Assembly: GCA_016186715.1 (NCBI GenBank)
Contig: JACPLA010000019.1
Coordinates: forward strand, 1 to 54,842
DNA from: Ignavibacteriales bacterium
Lineage (GTDB): Bacteria; Bacteroidota; Ignavibacteria; UBA10030
Direction: 5' to 3'
Length of the DNA stretch: 54,842 nt
Shown: piece after piece, positions 1 to 9,386 of the stretch
How the letters are laid out: the number at the start of each line of letters is the position of its first letter
Numbering within the stretch: the stretch's first letter is position 1
Position numbers and translations under genes: made by a program
Notes under the pieces: model-generated
Told to the model about the DNA's origin: nothing
Database searches by the model: none
What the model saw: only the letters and a program-made list of their open reading frames with translations

Positions 1-1
1 G

Positions 2-157
2 AAGGAACTCGGTCTCCAACAACCACTCTACACAATTCTACAGATTCTCAGTGTCACACTTTTTGAGAAAGAACATATATATCAATTACTTACAGCATCA
101 TGGGCCGAATTGAGCAACCAGAATATCAAAAAACAGCTGTCATTGTTCAACATTTGA
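2..157 (+). CDS. IS4-family transposase, C-terminal fragment (5' end outside window)
   Basis: The open frame from the left edge encodes 51 residues before a TGA. Its core, YTILQILSVTLFEK, followed by a variable stretch and QLSLFNI at the end, matches my recollection of the C-terminus of IS4-type (DDE) transposases, which commonly end in a 'LYTILQILS...FEK...NQLxLFxF' pattern. The catalytic DDE residues would lie upstream of the window, so activity cannot be judged. No clear terminal inverted repeat is visible between the stop and the tRNA 40 bases further on. A short direct repeat, ATCTACAAT, occurs twice (about 171-179 and 185-193). The family call rests only on the tail. Confidence 0.7.
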   Translation, partial: KELGLQQPLYTILQILSVTLFEKEHIYQLLTASWAELSNQNIKKQLSLFNI

Positions 158-198
158 CCGGACAGCACTGATCTACAATCTTCAATCTACAATGTTTT

Positions 199-282
199 GC
201 CCGGATGGTGGAACTGGCAGACACACCGTCTTGAGGGGGCGGCGCCCGAAAGGGCATGCGAGTTCAAGTCTCGCTCCGGGCA
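199..282 (+). tRNA. tRNA-Leu (anticodon GAG)
   Basis: The 84-nt sequence folds as a class II tRNA. The acceptor arm GCCCGGA (199-205) pairs with TCCGGGC (275-281), followed by discriminator A282. The anticodon stem CCGTC/GGCGG encloses the loop TTGAGGG, giving anticodon GAG. A long variable arm (GGCGCCCGAAAGGGC region) and the T-loop GTTCAAGTC are typical of tRNA-Leu. The 3' CCA is not encoded. It lies between the transposase fragment and the TPR gene, and is probably co-transcribed with the latter. Confidence 0.95.
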
Positions 283-315
283 CATCATTCTCACAATCAA
301 GGAGGACTCATAAGA

Positions 316-1083
316 ATGAGACGTATTTTCTCTCTCCTCGCCGCATCAACGCTGGTCGTACTCCTGGCCGCAGCTCAGGATGGAGCGCCGGACCAGCAGA
401 ACGAGGCAAAGAAGCTGTTTAATGAAGGCAATCGCTTGTACAAAGCGGGCAATTATACGGGTGCCGCGGAGAAATATAAGGCCGCGCTCGCCCTGGACCA
501 GAATTTCGCCTTTCATTATCAGCTTGGACTCTGCTTCAAAAACAGCAAACAGTACGACGATGCGATCGCTTCCCTCCTGGCTTCTGTCAAGCTGAATCCT
601 GGATTTTCAGGGGCGCACAATGCCATTGGAGGCGTGTATCTTACGCAGGGCGAATTCGACAGGGCCATCGAATCATTCAAGTCTGCCTTGGATCTTGATC
701 CCAATCTCAAGCCGGCGCAAAAGGGGATTTCAGAAGCCTACGCGGGAAAATGCCAGCAACTGTTCGATGCAGGGCGGTTGGAACAGGCGGGGGGGCTGGC
801 TGATGAAGCGCTGGCGCAACATTCAGACAACGGAAAATTGTACCTGGTCGCAGCTCGAATCTATAACAAGCAGGAGCGACCGGATAAAGCGCTCGACGCA
901 GCAAACGATGCGCTTAAACTCAAGAAGGGGAGAGCGAAGGGAGCAGAATACTTTGAAATCGGCATCGCGCACAAGAAATTGCAAGAATACGACAAAGCGC
1001 GCAGCGCATTTGCCGAGGCGCGGAAAGATCCTATCTACAGTCGCAATGCGCAATACGAGCTGGACGGTCTGAAGGGCAAATAA
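316..1083 (+). CDS. exported tetratricopeptide-repeat protein
   Basis: The ATG at 316 has an AAGGAGGA ribosome site 10 bases upstream; the longer frame back to 256 runs into the tRNA and is rejected. The 255-residue product starts with a signal peptide (MRRIFSLLAASTLVVLLAAA), so it is exported to the periplasm or outer envelope. About six TPR units follow from residue ~30 to ~240, with typical AxxxxxxAL.LDP spacing, and end close to the C-terminus, leaving no room for a catalytic domain. TPR proteins act as protein-binding scaffolds; the partner is unknown. The gene stands alone after tRNA-Leu and is closed by a strong terminator. Confidence 0.85.
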   Translation: MRRIFSLLAASTLVVLLAAAQDGAPDQQNEAKKLFNEGNRLYKAGNYTGAAEKYKAALALDQNFAFHYQLGLCFKNSKQYDDAIASLLASVKLNPGFSGAHNAIGGVYLTQGEFDRAIESFKSALDLDPNLKPAQKGISEAYAGKCQQLFDAGRLEQAGGLADEALAQHSDNGKLYLVAARIYNKQERPDKALDAANDALKLKKGRAKGAEYFEIGIAHKKLQEYDKARSAFAEARKDPIYSRNAQYELDGLKGK

Positions 1084-1108
1084 CCGAACCGGATAGTCGG
1101 AAACACGG

Positions 1109-1135
1109 AGGGACGAGTCACATCGTCCCTTTTTT
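1109..1135 (+). terminator. intrinsic terminator after the TPR gene
   Basis: A perfect 8-bp stem, AGGGACGA (1109-1116) with TCGTCCCT (1123-1130), encloses a 6-nt loop and runs straight into six T residues (1130-1135). It sits 26 bases after the TPR stop codon. Confidence 0.9.
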
Positions 1136-1136
1136 G

Positions 1137-1438
1137 TTATGGGAATCGTGGAACTTTTAACACTTAAACACTCCGCTCGCTGCGGCAGCGCATGTCTGTC
1201 GGGATTGCCGTGATCCTCGCACGAGAATCGACTGTTGCACGACCTCAGAACTCTATTCAAAGTGTGGCAGCCGTCCGAGGTTACGCGGCGGGCAGAGGAC
1301 AAGACATACAACGAGGTAGGCTTCGTCCACGAAACAGGGAAGAGACGTATGCGGAAACATGGGCTCGGAATGACAGAGCTTCTTTCTTGCCAGTGTTCAC
1401 AGGTTGTGTCTCAGAGGAAGAAATAGTAAGTTTGGCGC
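1137..1438. other. 302-bp gap without a supportable gene
   Basis: Short open frames exist (for example 1192-1509 and 1235-1426) but have no ribosome sites, no recognisable motifs, and one runs into acyP in another frame. A weak promoter-like TTGTGT-17-TAAGTT ends just before acyP. I see no tRNA or known RNA fold here. Confidence 0.5.
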
Positions 1439-1711
1439 ATGGACGCAGGCGCGGAGATTATTGTTCAAGGTCTCGTTCAGGGTGTGGGCTTTCGCTACTA
1501 CGTCTATGAGGCTGCACGTCGGCTCAAAGTCCAGGGCTATGTCAGAAACCTGCCAAGCGGCGATGTTCAGGTCGTCGTTGAGGGAAATCGGGGGATGATC
1601 GAAGATCTCGTTCGTAGTCTGAGGGCAGGCCCGCGGGCGGCGCATGTGAATCGCGTTCACATTACGTGGACCGATGTGGTGCATCATTTCACAGAATTTG
1701 AAATTCGTTGA
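1439..1711 (+). CDS. acyP: acylphosphatase
   Basis: The 90-residue product hydrolyses carboxyl-phosphate bonds of acylphosphates in the cytoplasm. The family signature VQGVGFR occupies residues 13-19, with the phosphate-binding Arg19. The second signature, GYVRNLPSG, supplies the catalytic Asn37. Length matches the family (about 90). It is the first gene of a long, tightly packed operon; its TGA overlaps the ispF ATG by one base (TGATG). The start ATG follows a weak purine-rich region (GAGGAAG about 15 bases upstream). Confidence 0.93.
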   Translation: MDAGAEIIVQGLVQGVGFRYYVYEAARRLKVQGYVRNLPSGDVQVVVEGNRGMIEDLVRSLRAGPRAAHVNRVHITWTDVVHHFTEFEIR

Positions 1712-2199
1712 TGGGCACGCTTCCGGATCGTTTTGGCATTGGCTACGACGTCCACGCGTTCGGCAGAAAACGAGCGCTGATCCTTGGTGGAGTCATGATT
1801 CCGTCCGAGCGAGGCCTGATTGGGCACTCCGACGCCGATGTTCTCCTGCACGCGATTTGCGACGCACTCCTCGGGGCTGCCGCCTTGGGCGATATCGGCA
1901 CCCATTTCCCAAATACACGGAGTAAGTACAAGAATATTTCAAGTGTCGTTCTCCTGAAACGCGTTGCGGGGATGCTGAGACGGCGAAGAATGCGAGTGGC
2001 CAATATCGACGCGACAATTCTCCTTGAACGTCCCAAGATCTCACGGTATGTTCCGCGCATGAGAACGACCATTGCCCAAGCCCTTGGAATCAACCCTTCG
2101 CAGGTCTCTGTCAAGGCCACCACCAACGAAACCATGGGGTTCGTCGGCCGGGGCGAAGGATGTGCCGCCCTTGCCGTCGCTTCGTTATCCCCGAGGTAA
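1711..2199 (+). CDS. ispF: 2-C-methyl-D-erythritol 2,4-cyclodiphosphate synthase
   Basis: This enzyme cyclises CDP-ME-2-phosphate to MEcPP in the non-mevalonate isoprenoid pathway. The 162-residue length is typical. The zinc-site motif GIGYDVHAF supplies Asp13 and His15, and His47 follows in SDADVLLHA. The conserved C-terminal region NETMGFVGRGEG is present. The ATG at 1711 overlaps the acyP stop; an in-frame TTG one codon earlier is less likely. DedA and PAP2 genes downstream act on undecaprenyl phosphates, so the neighbours share a polyprenyl theme. Confidence 0.96.
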   Translation: MGTLPDRFGIGYDVHAFGRKRALILGGVMIPSERGLIGHSDADVLLHAICDALLGAAALGDIGTHFPNTRSKYKNISSVVLLKRVAGMLRRRRMRVANIDATILLERPKISRYVPRMRTTIAQALGINPSQVSVKATTNETMGFVGRGEGCAALAVASLSPR

Positions 2200-2206
2200 C
2201 GAGCGA

Positions 2207-2821
2207 GTGGAAGACTTTCTCCAGAATCTCTCCGAATTGAATCCTCTCTGGGTGTACCTCACGGTGGCAGGGATCGCCTATATTGAGAACATCCTGCCGC
2301 CCTTCCCCAGCGATGTCGTCCTCGTGGCCTGCGGAGCCCTGATCGGGATTGGCCGTATCGACTTTGTAGCCACGGTTCTGATCGCCACGGCAGGAAGTAC
2401 ACTCGGTTTCATGAGCATGTACAAGATCGGGGACTGGGTGGGTGATCGGATCATCGAGACCGGAAAGATCAAGTTTATTCCGGTGGAGAGCGTCCGGAAG
2501 GTTGAGGAATGGTTTCGCCGGTACGGCTACGCTGTGATCGTGGTAAATCGCTTTCTTGCAGGCACGCGCGCGGTCGTCTCGTTTTTCGCGGGGCTTTCGG
2601 AACTGTCTTTATGGAAAACGACCGTTCTTTCCTTTGTGAGCGCGCTCGTATGGAACACCATCCTGTTGTTTGCCGGTAAGACTCTCGGCTCCAACTGGTC
2701 TGCCATTCTTTTCTACCTCGAAACGTACAGCAAGAGCGTGACAGCGATCGTCATTCTTGCTTTGCTCATTCTCGTCGGGCGGTATTTCTATCGCCGGCAA
2801 AACTTGAAAACCGGAAAATAG
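2207..2821 (+). CDS. DedA-family membrane protein (SNARE-associated/VTT domain)
   Basis: The GTG at 2207 has GAGG 10 bases upstream; the longer frame back to 2072 lies inside ispF and is rejected. The 204-residue product has an amphipathic start, then the DedA N-terminal block with IENILPPFPSD (re-entrant loop acid and prolines). The conserved FLAGTRAVVSFFAGLSELS segment follows (the family's R and G positions), then two C-terminal transmembrane helices. Some DedA proteins recycle undecaprenyl phosphate across the inner membrane. A PAP2 phosphatase follows immediately, supporting lipid-carrier or phospholipid handling. The exact substrate is not readable. Confidence 0.9.
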   Translation: MEDFLQNLSELNPLWVYLTVAGIAYIENILPPFPSDVVLVACGALIGIGRIDFVATVLIATAGSTLGFMSMYKIGDWVGDRIIETGKIKFIPVESVRKVEEWFRRYGYAVIVVNRFLAGTRAVVSFFAGLSELSLWKTTVLSFVSALVWNTILLFAGKTLGSNWSAILFYLETYSKSVTAIVILALLILVGRYFYRRQNLKTGK

Positions 2822-2827
2822 CCGTCG

Positions 2828-3415
2828 TTGGGTGAGTTCCTCTCCAATATCGACCTTTCCGTTTTCTACTTTGTTAACCATACGCTTCAGAACATCCTGT
2901 TCGATGCTTTCATGCCGTTTCTGACTGATTTGAACAAGAAACCGGTTATTCTGGCCGCTGTTGCGATCGGGTGGCTCTGGCTCATGATCCGGGGCGGCTC
3001 TGTTGGGCGCATGGCAGGGCTTTTCCTAGTCTTGACGATTGCGTTCAGCGATCAACTCAATAGTTCGTGGATCAAGCATGTGTTCGATCGCGACAGGCCC
3101 TGTCACGTGCTGCCCGATGTTCACCTGCTCGTCAGTTGCGGAAGCGGGTACTCCTTCCCCTCATCCCACGCCGTCAACAACTTTGCCGGTGCCGTCGTTC
3201 TCTCATACTATTATCGACGGTGGATCTGGGCTTTTCTGACCTTCGCGTCATTGGTTGCGTTTTCAAGAGTCTACGTCGGAGTCCATTATCCGTCGGATGT
3301 CATTGCAGGCGGAATCATAGGATTCCTCTGCGCCGGATTGGTATTGGGCGGCGCCTTTGTCATCCGAAAAGTTTGGAAAGCTCGCCATCCGGGGAGCCGG
3401 GAGACCGTGCCGTGA
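2828..3415 (+). CDS. PAP2-family membrane phosphatase (undecaprenyl-diphosphatase-like)
   Basis: The 195-residue integral membrane protein carries all three acid-phosphatase motifs: KHVFDRDRP, SFPSSHAVN (catalytic His) and SRVYVGVHYPSD (nucleophile-side His). It probably removes a phosphate from undecaprenyl diphosphate or a related lipid phosphate on the periplasmic side. The start is a TTG six bases after the DedA stop; no better start is seen before the conserved N-terminal helix. Its TGA overlaps the lnt GTG (GTGA), which suggests translational coupling. The substrate is inferred from the family and the adjacent ispF and dedA. Confidence 0.9.
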   Translation: MGEFLSNIDLSVFYFVNHTLQNILFDAFMPFLTDLNKKPVILAAVAIGWLWLMIRGGSVGRMAGLFLVLTIAFSDQLNSSWIKHVFDRDRPCHVLPDVHLLVSCGSGYSFPSSHAVNNFAGAVVLSYYYRRWIWAFLTFASLVAFSRVYVGVHYPSDVIAGGIIGFLCAGLVLGGAFVIRKVWKARHPGSRETVP

Positions 3416-5073
3416 CAGCTTCCGTTCCGCACCCGGGTACAATGTCAAGCGGTCGGTTCAACGCCTTCCTGGCGATCAGCTCCGGGCTGCTTTTAGGCCT
3501 GTCGTTTCCGCCCACTCCGCTCTATTCTCTGGCGCACATCGGACTCCTTCCGCTTCTCTTCCTTCTTGACAGGCTGAGCCGGTACGGCGAAATCGCCCGC
3601 TTCTCCTATCTTGCCATGTTTGTCTTCCATCTCATCACGCTGTACTGGGTCGGTGGGTTCACTCACATGCGTGATGGGTATCTCGTGGTCTCCGGGGCTT
3701 CACTCCTGCTTGCCCATCCGATGTTCTATTGGATTCCGATTCTCAGTTTTGTTTTCGTTCGGAAGCAACTTGGGGAAACAGCTGCGCTTGTAAGTTTTCC
3801 CTTCCTCTGGGTGGGATTTGAGTATTTTCATGCTCTTGGCGAATTCTCGTTCCCCTGGCTGACACTCGGGAACAGCCAGGCGTACGATCTGAACAGGATT
3901 CAGATTGCCGAATACGCATCTGTATTCGGAATTTCCTTTTTCATCGTCGCGTTCAATACGCTAGGGTTTGTGTTCATCAAGAAGATTGCTTTTAACGTTT
4001 GGAAGTTCTCTTCGCGCCCCGGAATTGCGGTTTTTTCCGCATTGCTGATTGTGTACGGCGGTCCGATTGTTTTTGGCATTTCGGCTTCCGATTCGTACAA
4101 TTTGCACGAAGAGCGAACGATGAAGGTTGGCATCGTGCAGCCAAATATCGATCCGTACGAGAAGTGGGGGGAGGGTTTTCACTCGAAATGGGATTCGTAC
4201 CTTCGCCAGATGGACATTCTCATCGACCAAACGAAGAGGATGTCGTCGGAATCTCTGGATGTGATCGTATGGCCTGAGACGGCGATACCGTTTTATATCC
4301 TGTTGCCGCAGAACAGACAGTATCTCGGACAGCTCAGACAAGAACTGGATTCCATCGGAACACCCGTGTTTGCCGGTCTGCCGGACGGCTCGTACAGGGA
4401 TTCCACGTCCGCAAGCCCGACAGCCCAATGGATCGAGGGCGCGGGGGCATTTTTTGAAGGATTCAATTCGGCGACGCTTCTTCTTCCGGCACAGGACGTG
4501 GATACGGTTTATCACAAAGTCGTTCTTGTACCGTTTGCCGAACGAATCCCTCACGCCGAAAGATTGACTTTTCTGATTGAACCGCTCAAGTGGAGTGTTG
4601 GAATCAGCAGCTGGGGAAAAGGTGACCATCAGGTCGTGTTTGAGCTTCCTCTTCGATCGGGAGAGGCGGCAAGTTTTGGCGGGATGATCTGCTACGAGTT
4701 GGTTTTTCCGAGTTACGTTCGCACATTCGTGGAGCAGGGAGCGGAGTTTCTTGTCATTATCTCGAACGACAGTTGGTGGGGCCACACCTCGGGAGCGTAT
4801 CAGTTGGCGGCCTATTCTGTCATCCGGGCCGTTGAGACGAGGCGGTGGATTGTGCGCTGTGCCAACGGAGGAATTTCCGGGGTCATCGACCCCGCGGGAA
4901 GATTCTACAACAAAACGGAATTTCTTGAGGCCACGAGCGTGATCGGAACGATCGGCGCGAGGACCGAGCGAAGCTTCTACGTCCGGCACGGCGATCTGGT
5001 CGGAAAAGGTTGCCTGACAGCCTTTTTCGTGTTCATGGCGGCAGCTTTTGTCCGGAGACTTGGAACATCATGA
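3412..5073 (+). CDS. lnt: apolipoprotein N-acyltransferase
   Basis: Lnt adds the third acyl chain to the N-terminal Cys of lipoproteins in the inner membrane of Gram-negative bacteria. From the GTG at 3412 (GGGAG 8 bases upstream, GTGA overlap with the PAP2 stop) it has 553 residues. About six or seven N-terminal transmembrane helices are followed by a nitrilase-like domain. The catalytic triad is visible as Glu289 (WPETAIP), Lys369 (YHKVVLVPF) and Cys427 (MICYELVFP). An ATG at 3442 is an alternative start. Two lipobox proteins near 42.7 and 52.1 kb would be substrates. Confidence 0.95.
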   Translation: MTASVPHPGTMSSGRFNAFLAISSGLLLGLSFPPTPLYSLAHIGLLPLLFLLDRLSRYGEIARFSYLAMFVFHLITLYWVGGFTHMRDGYLVVSGASLLLAHPMFYWIPILSFVFVRKQLGETAALVSFPFLWVGFEYFHALGEFSFPWLTLGNSQAYDLNRIQIAEYASVFGISFFIVAFNTLGFVFIKKIAFNVWKFSSRPGIAVFSALLIVYGGPIVFGISASDSYNLHEERTMKVGIVQPNIDPYEKWGEGFHSKWDSYLRQMDILIDQTKRMSSESLDVIVWPETAIPFYILLPQNRQYLGQLRQELDSIGTPVFAGLPDGSYRDSTSASPTAQWIEGAGAFFEGFNSATLLLPAQDVDTVYHKVVLVPFAERIPHAERLTFLIEPLKWSVGISSWGKGDHQVVFELPLRSGEAASFGGMICYELVFPSYVRTFVEQGAEFLVIISNDSWWGHTSGAYQLAAYSVIRAVETRRWIVRCANGGISGVIDPAGRFYNKTEFLEATSVIGTIGARTERSFYVRHGDLVGKGCLTAFFVFMAAAFVRRLGTS

Positions 5074-6110
5074 ATAATCACATCATCGATCTTCGGAGCG
5101 ACACCGTGACGAGACCCTCTCTGGCCATGCGGAAGGCTATGATGGAGGCGGAAGTTGGCGATGATGTCTTCGGGGAGGATCCGACTGTCAACCTGCTCCA
5201 GCGACGGGTCGCGGAACTCTTGGGAAAAGAGGATGCGCTGTTTACCCCTTCGGGGGTCATGGCCAACCAGCTCGCGATCAAATGTCATACGCAGCCGGGC
5301 GATGAAGTTCTCGTAGAACAAGATTCACATATATTCAGCTACGAAACCTCGGCGCCGTCTGTTCTCTCGGGGGTGCAGCTCTCGACGCTCCCTGGAACAA
5401 ACGGAATCCTGACGGCTGCACAGATTGAGGCGGCGATCCGCCCTCCGGCGTATTTTATGCCCCGGTCGTCACTGATCTGTCTCGAAAACACGCATAACCG
5501 GGCAGGCGGAACAATCTATCCGCTGGAAGAAATCAGAGAGATTCATCGGCTCGCGCAACGGCGGTCCCTGGCGATGCACCTTGATGGAGCGCGTCTGTGG
5601 AATGCCTGGGTTGCTACTGGAATTCATCCGAAAGAGTATGCTGCCCTGTTCGATACCGTTTCGGTTTGTTTCTCCAAAGGCCTTGGCGCCCCTGTGGGGT
5701 CAGCCATCGTCGGCACGCGGGAAGTAATGAGCCGGGCGCGGAAATTCCGGAAAATCTTCGGCGGCGGAATGCGGCAGGCGGGAATCCTTGCAGCAGCCGC
5801 TCTGTTTGCCATCGACCATAATATCGATCGACTCAAGGAAGATCATGCGAAAGCTTCAACGCTGGCGGAAGGATTGGCAGAAATTCCGACCGCGAAAATC
5901 GACAGGAAGAGAGTTCAGACGAACATCGTGATGATTGACATGTCCGGAACGCGTCAACCAGCTTCGGCTCTCCTTGGCAGACTGCAGACACAACGCCTTC
6001 TTCTCACGGAGGCTGGGCCCACCGTCCTTCGCGCGGTGACGCACATGGACGTTTCCATGGATGAAATTGTTCGTGCTGTGAATATTATCAAGTCGGTGCT
6101 CTCGTCATGA
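5070..6110 (+). CDS. ltaE: low-specificity L-threonine aldolase
   Basis: This PLP enzyme splits L-threonine or L-allo-threonine to glycine and acetaldehyde. The 346-residue protein begins [12 protein letters not shown], the family hallmark. It has the cofactor-stacking ENTHNRAGG region, [10 protein letters not shown], and the Schiff-base lysine in [11 protein letters not shown] (Lys203). The ATG overlaps the lnt stop (ATGA); the longer frame to 5010 has no support. It sits between lnt and a thioesterase, so the operon is mixed rather than pathway-specific. Confidence 0.95.
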   Translation: MNNHIIDLRSDTVTRPSLAMRKAMMEAEVGDDVFGEDPTVNLLQRRVAELLGKEDALFTPSGVMANQLAIKCHTQPGDEVLVEQDSHIFSYETSAPSVLSGVQLSTLPGTNGILTAAQIEAAIRPPAYFMPRSSLICLENTHNRAGGTIYPLEEIREIHRLAQRRSLAMHLDGARLWNAWVATGIHPKEYAALFDTVSVCFSKGLGAPVGSAIVGTREVMSRARKFRKIFGGGMRQAGILAAAALFAIDHNIDRLKEDHAKASTLAEGLAEIPTAKIDRKRVQTNIVMIDMSGTRQPASALLGRLQTQRLLLTEAGPTVLRAVTHMDVSMDEIVRAVNIIKSVLSS

Positions 6111-6583
6111 CACAAGATCGATTTGACCGCGCACGGTTTAAACACAAGATCGAGATCCGTGTCCGCAATTATGAAGTGGACTGGCAGGGGATCGTCCACA
6201 ATGCGGTCTACCTTCTCTATTTCGAGGTGGGCAGGGTGGAATATCTGAAGAACGTCGGGGCCGAACTTGATCTGAACAGTGTTCGGGGAGACAATAAGGT
6301 CGTCCTTGTGCATAACGAGATCGACTACATGAGACCCGTTCACTTTGATGATCTGCTGATCGTGCGTACGCGTATTTCATCAATCAAGAACTCCAGTTTC
6401 CTGATGGAGGGACTTCTCGAATTGGCAGCGGGCGGAGAATTGGTTGCCACCAATGTCGCTCACCACGTCTGGCTCGATCCGGCGACCAACCGGCCTACAC
6501 CTGTACGCGATGAATTTAGAAAGCTGATCCAGCGTTATGAGGGGGGAGAGGGGAACATCACCTGGCCGGTGCGGGAAACATGA
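6107..6583 (+). CDS. hotdog-fold acyl-CoA thioesterase (YbgC/FadM type)
   Basis: The 158-residue protein has the 4HBT thioesterase signature near its start: [22 protein letters not shown], of which the Asp-x-x-Gly-x-x-x-Asn-x-x-Y pattern is diagnostic (Asp, His and Tyr near the active site). Later strands contain the usual hotdog core. It likely hydrolyses short- or medium-chain acyl-CoA or aromatic thioesters in the cytoplasm. Start and stop both overlap neighbours by four bases (ATGA), so it is translationally coupled between ltaE and trpE. The specific substrate cannot be told. Confidence 0.88.
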   Translation: MTQDRFDRARFKHKIEIRVRNYEVDWQGIVHNAVYLLYFEVGRVEYLKNVGAELDLNSVRGDNKVVLVHNEIDYMRPVHFDDLLIVRTRISSIKNSSFLMEGLLELAAGGELVATNVAHHVWLDPATNRPTPVRDEFRKLIQRYEGGEGNITWPVRET

Positions 6584-8070
6584 CAACGTTTGAAGAATTC
6601 AGGTCGTATTGCGGGCGCGGGAACGTCTTTCCGGTGTTCGAACCGATTGTCGCAGATACAGAAACACCTGTCTCGGTGTTTCTGCAGATCAAGGACCTTG
6701 GTCCTTATTCCTTCCTGCTTGAAAGCGTTGAAGGCGGAGAAACCGTGGGGAGATATTCCTTTCTGGGCTTCAATCCGTTCATGAAGTTCACCATCAAGGA
6801 GCGTCGTCATGCCATCGAGACCTTTCATGACGACGTCGTGGTTCTTCCTTCACTGGTTGATCCCAATGATCCTCCCGTGCTTGCCCTGAAGAAACTTCTT
6901 GCCCACATCCGGACCGTACCGGTTGCCGATTTGCCCAGATTCAGCGGCGGAGCGGTTGGCTATCTTGGATACGAGGCAGCGGGGCTTTTCGAAGACATCC
7001 CCATTGTTGAGAATGACGAGCTCGATATTCCGGACGGTATGTTCCTCTTCTATGATGTTGTCCTTATTTTCGACAATGTTCTTCATCGGTTGTTTCTGGT
7101 TTCGTTGGCCTATGTTCCTGAAGCCGAACAAACCGAGCACGGTCTTCAGCGTGAGTACGCAAAGGCAGAATCGGAGATCACACGGTTGAAGGAACTTCTT
7201 GGAATGGAACGAAAAGACGGCCTGGGGGCGGCAACACACCTGGGCCCGCTGGAACATCTTCTGTCCAAGGATGAATTTTGTCGAAGTGTCCGAACAGCGA
7301 AGCGGTACATCGAAGAAGGCGACATTTTTCAAATGGTCCTCTCTCAGCGATTAAAGCAAGAGGTCCGCGTAAACCCTTTTGATATGTACCGGACGCTTCG
7401 GGTTGTGAACCCGTCTCCGTATATGTATTATCTTGCTCTGGATAGTTTTTCGATCATAGGGTCGTCCCCGGAGATGCTTGTGAGGGTAGATCACGGGATC
7501 GTGGAAACGAGGCCCATTGCCGGAACACGGCGACGAGGCGCTTCCCCTGAAGAGGATAAAAGACTCGAGGAGGAGTTGCGCTCCGATGAGAAGGAAAAAG
7601 CCGAACATCTGATGCTCGTTGATCTCGGAAGAAACGATGTCGGGAGAATCTGCGAGTTCGGATCCATCGAGGTGGTGGAGTTGATGGCCGTTGAGCGGTA
7701 TTCTCATGTCATGCACCTTGTTTCCAGTGTTCGTGGCCGTTTGCGGGCCGGCCTGTCGGCACTGGACGCCCTGATCGCTTGTTTTCCAGCGGGAACTCTG
7801 ACCGGGGCTCCGAAGATCCGTGCTATGGAAATCATCGCCGAGCTGGAGCCGGTGAAACGCGGGGTGTACGGGGGCGCAATTGCTTACCTGGATTTTTCCG
7901 GGAACCTGGATTCCTGTATTGCCATCCGGACCATCGTTGCAAAAGACACGACTCTGTTCTTTCAGGCCGGTGCGGGTGTCGTGTACGATTCTGTTCCCGA
8001 ACGGGAGTACGAAGAGACCATCGAAAAACTGCAAGCAAATCTGAAAGCCCTGGAGATGCTCAAACAGTGA
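6580..8070 (+). CDS. trpE: anthranilate synthase component I
   Basis: The 496-residue chorismate-utilising enzyme converts chorismate to anthranilate with ammonia from TrpG. The N-terminal domain carries LLES.EGGE..GRYSFLG, the tryptophan-feedback region. The catalytic domain contains [45 protein letters not shown] and [11 protein letters not shown], all standard. The start overlaps the thioesterase stop (ATGA). Only trpE and trpG of the pathway are here; aminodeoxychorismate synthase (PabB) is a less likely alternative because the PIAGTRRRG and N-terminal motifs fit TrpE. Confidence 0.93.
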   Translation: MTTFEEFRSYCGRGNVFPVFEPIVADTETPVSVFLQIKDLGPYSFLLESVEGGETVGRYSFLGFNPFMKFTIKERRHAIETFHDDVVVLPSLVDPNDPPVLALKKLLAHIRTVPVADLPRFSGGAVGYLGYEAAGLFEDIPIVENDELDIPDGMFLFYDVVLIFDNVLHRLFLVSLAYVPEAEQTEHGLQREYAKAESEITRLKELLGMERKDGLGAATHLGPLEHLLSKDEFCRSVRTAKRYIEEGDIFQMVLSQRLKQEVRVNPFDMYRTLRVVNPSPYMYYLALDSFSIIGSSPEMLVRVDHGIVETRPIAGTRRRGASPEEDKRLEEELRSDEKEKAEHLMLVDLGRNDVGRICEFGSIEVVELMAVERYSHVMHLVSSVRGRLRAGLSALDALIACFPAGTLTGAPKIRAMEIIAELEPVKRGVYGGAIAYLDFSGNLDSCIAIRTIVAKDTTLFFQAGAGVVYDSVPEREYEETIEKLQANLKALEMLKQ

Positions 8071-8633
8071 TTCTTGTAATCGACAACTACGATTCCTTCA
8101 CGTACAACCTCGTCCAGTATCTTGGAGAACTTGGAGCGGAGCAGAGAGTTGTTCGGAACGATCAGATCACGGTAAAGGAGATCAAAGAACTTGGTCCCGA
8201 TGGAATTGTTATTTCTCCGGGTCCTTGTACGCCGGCGCAAGCCGGTATCTCTGTGGAGCTCGTCCGCTCTCTGCACGAACGTGTGCCCATTTTGGGAGTC
8301 TGCCTTGGCCATCAGGCGATCGGACAGGCGTTTGGAGGAGAGATTGTCAGGGCACCGTCCATCGTCCATGGTAAAACTTCCCCGATTTACCATCATCAAA
8401 AAGGCATCTTTGACGGTGTTCCCGATCCGTTTCGGGCAACTCGTTACCATTCGTTGGTTGTTCGGAGGGAGACACTGCCGGATTCCCTAGAAGTGACTGC
8501 CTGGACGCAGGAGGGAGTCATCATGGGTCTACGACACCGAAAATCCCCCACGGTCGGCGTCCAGTTCCACCCCGAATCGATTGCAACGGAATACGGCAAA
8601 AAGATTCTGAAGAATTTCTTGAAAATGCGGTAA
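8067..8633 (+). CDS. trpG: anthranilate/aminodeoxychorismate synthase glutamine amidotransferase
   Basis: The 188-residue class I amidotransferase supplies ammonia from glutamine to TrpE, and possibly to a PabB elsewhere. The GTG at 8067 overlaps the trpE TGA (GTGA) and opens directly with [14 protein letters not shown], the family start; the upstream extension in this frame lies inside trpE. The triad is Cys79 ([11 protein letters not shown]), His168 and Glu170 (QFHPESI). The oxyanion region [11 protein letters not shown] is conserved. Confidence 0.95.
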   Translation: MILVIDNYDSFTYNLVQYLGELGAEQRVVRNDQITVKEIKELGPDGIVISPGPCTPAQAGISVELVRSLHERVPILGVCLGHQAIGQAFGGEIVRAPSIVHGKTSPIYHHQKGIFDGVPDPFRATRYHSLVVRRETLPDSLEVTAWTQEGVIMGLRHRKSPTVGVQFHPESIATEYGKKILKNFLKMR

Positions 8634-8661
8634 ACCCTTCGGAATACCACACGGAGTCAGT

Positions 8662-9378
8662 ATGAATATGAAAAAGAAAGCGACGCACCACGATCAGATT
8701 CAAGATGCCCAGCTGAAATTCTTGAGCGACGCTCAGCAGGATTTCTGGCGGCTCTTTCGAATCATGGCGGAATTTGTCGAGGGATTTTCCATGATGGGTC
8801 AGCAGCAGCGGCTGGTATCGATCTTCGGATCGGCTCGCTCAAAACCCGGCTCGAAGTACTACGAAATGGCGATGCAGGTTGCCAGGGAACTCGTGGATCG
8901 CGGGTTCAATGTTCTCACCGGAGGAGGACCGGGGATCATGGAAGCCGGAAACAGGGGGTGCCGCGAGGCAGGCGGAGCCTCCGTGGGGATCAACATCGAC
9001 CTTCCATTTGAACAAGAATCGAACGGATACATTGACGAGGGAAGACTTGCAACCTTCCGGCACTTCTTTGTCCGAAAAGTCATGTTTGTCAAATACGCCC
9101 ACGGCTTTGTCGTGCTTCCGGGCGGCTTCGGCACACTGGATGAATTCTTCGAGGCCGTGACCTTGATTCAGACGAAGAAAACCAGACCGTTTCCTGTCAT
9201 CCTTATGGGAAAGGAGTACTGGAGCGGTCTCATCGAATGGATGAGAACGACGATGACCTCTGCCGGCAATATCAGCGAGGAGGAGATGAGCCTCTTTTCG
9301 GTCACAGACGATCCTGTCGCTGCGGCCGACATTATCGCTGAATTCTATAGGAAAATCGAGATTGTGACGAATTTCTAA
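8662..9378 (+). CDS. LOG-family nucleotide phosphoribohydrolase (TIGR00730-type)
   Basis: The 238-residue Rossmann-like protein has both LOG signatures: GGGPGIMEAGNRG and PGGFGTLDEFFE. Family members hydrolyse purine nucleoside 5'-monophosphates to base and ribose 5-phosphate (cytokinin-activating LOG, PpnN). An N-terminal extension of about 50 residues precedes the core, as in many bacterial homologues. A GGAG lies about 8 bases before the ATG. It is the last gene before the terminator-like hairpin at 9429-9460. Confidence 0.9.
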   Translation: MNMKKKATHHDQIQDAQLKFLSDAQQDFWRLFRIMAEFVEGFSMMGQQQRLVSIFGSARSKPGSKYYEMAMQVARELVDRGFNVLTGGGPGIMEAGNRGCREAGGASVGINIDLPFEQESNGYIDEGRLATFRHFFVRKVMFVKYAHGFVVLPGGFGTLDEFFEAVTLIQTKKTRPFPVILMGKEYWSGLIEWMRTTMTSAGNISEEEMSLFSVTDDPVAAADIIAEFYRKIEIVTNF

Positions 9379-9386
9379 CGGAGGAC

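Noticed and set aside
1192-1509. 105-residue frame before acyP
   Set aside because: No ribosome site, runs into acyP in another frame, no family pattern.
3961-4989. 342-residue minus-strand frame opposite lnt
   Set aside because: lnt has all catalytic residues in the plus frame; the antisense frame has no recognisable domain.
7779-8066. N-terminal extension of trpG
   Set aside because: Lies inside trpE; the GTG at 8067 opens the family core and overlaps the trpE stop.
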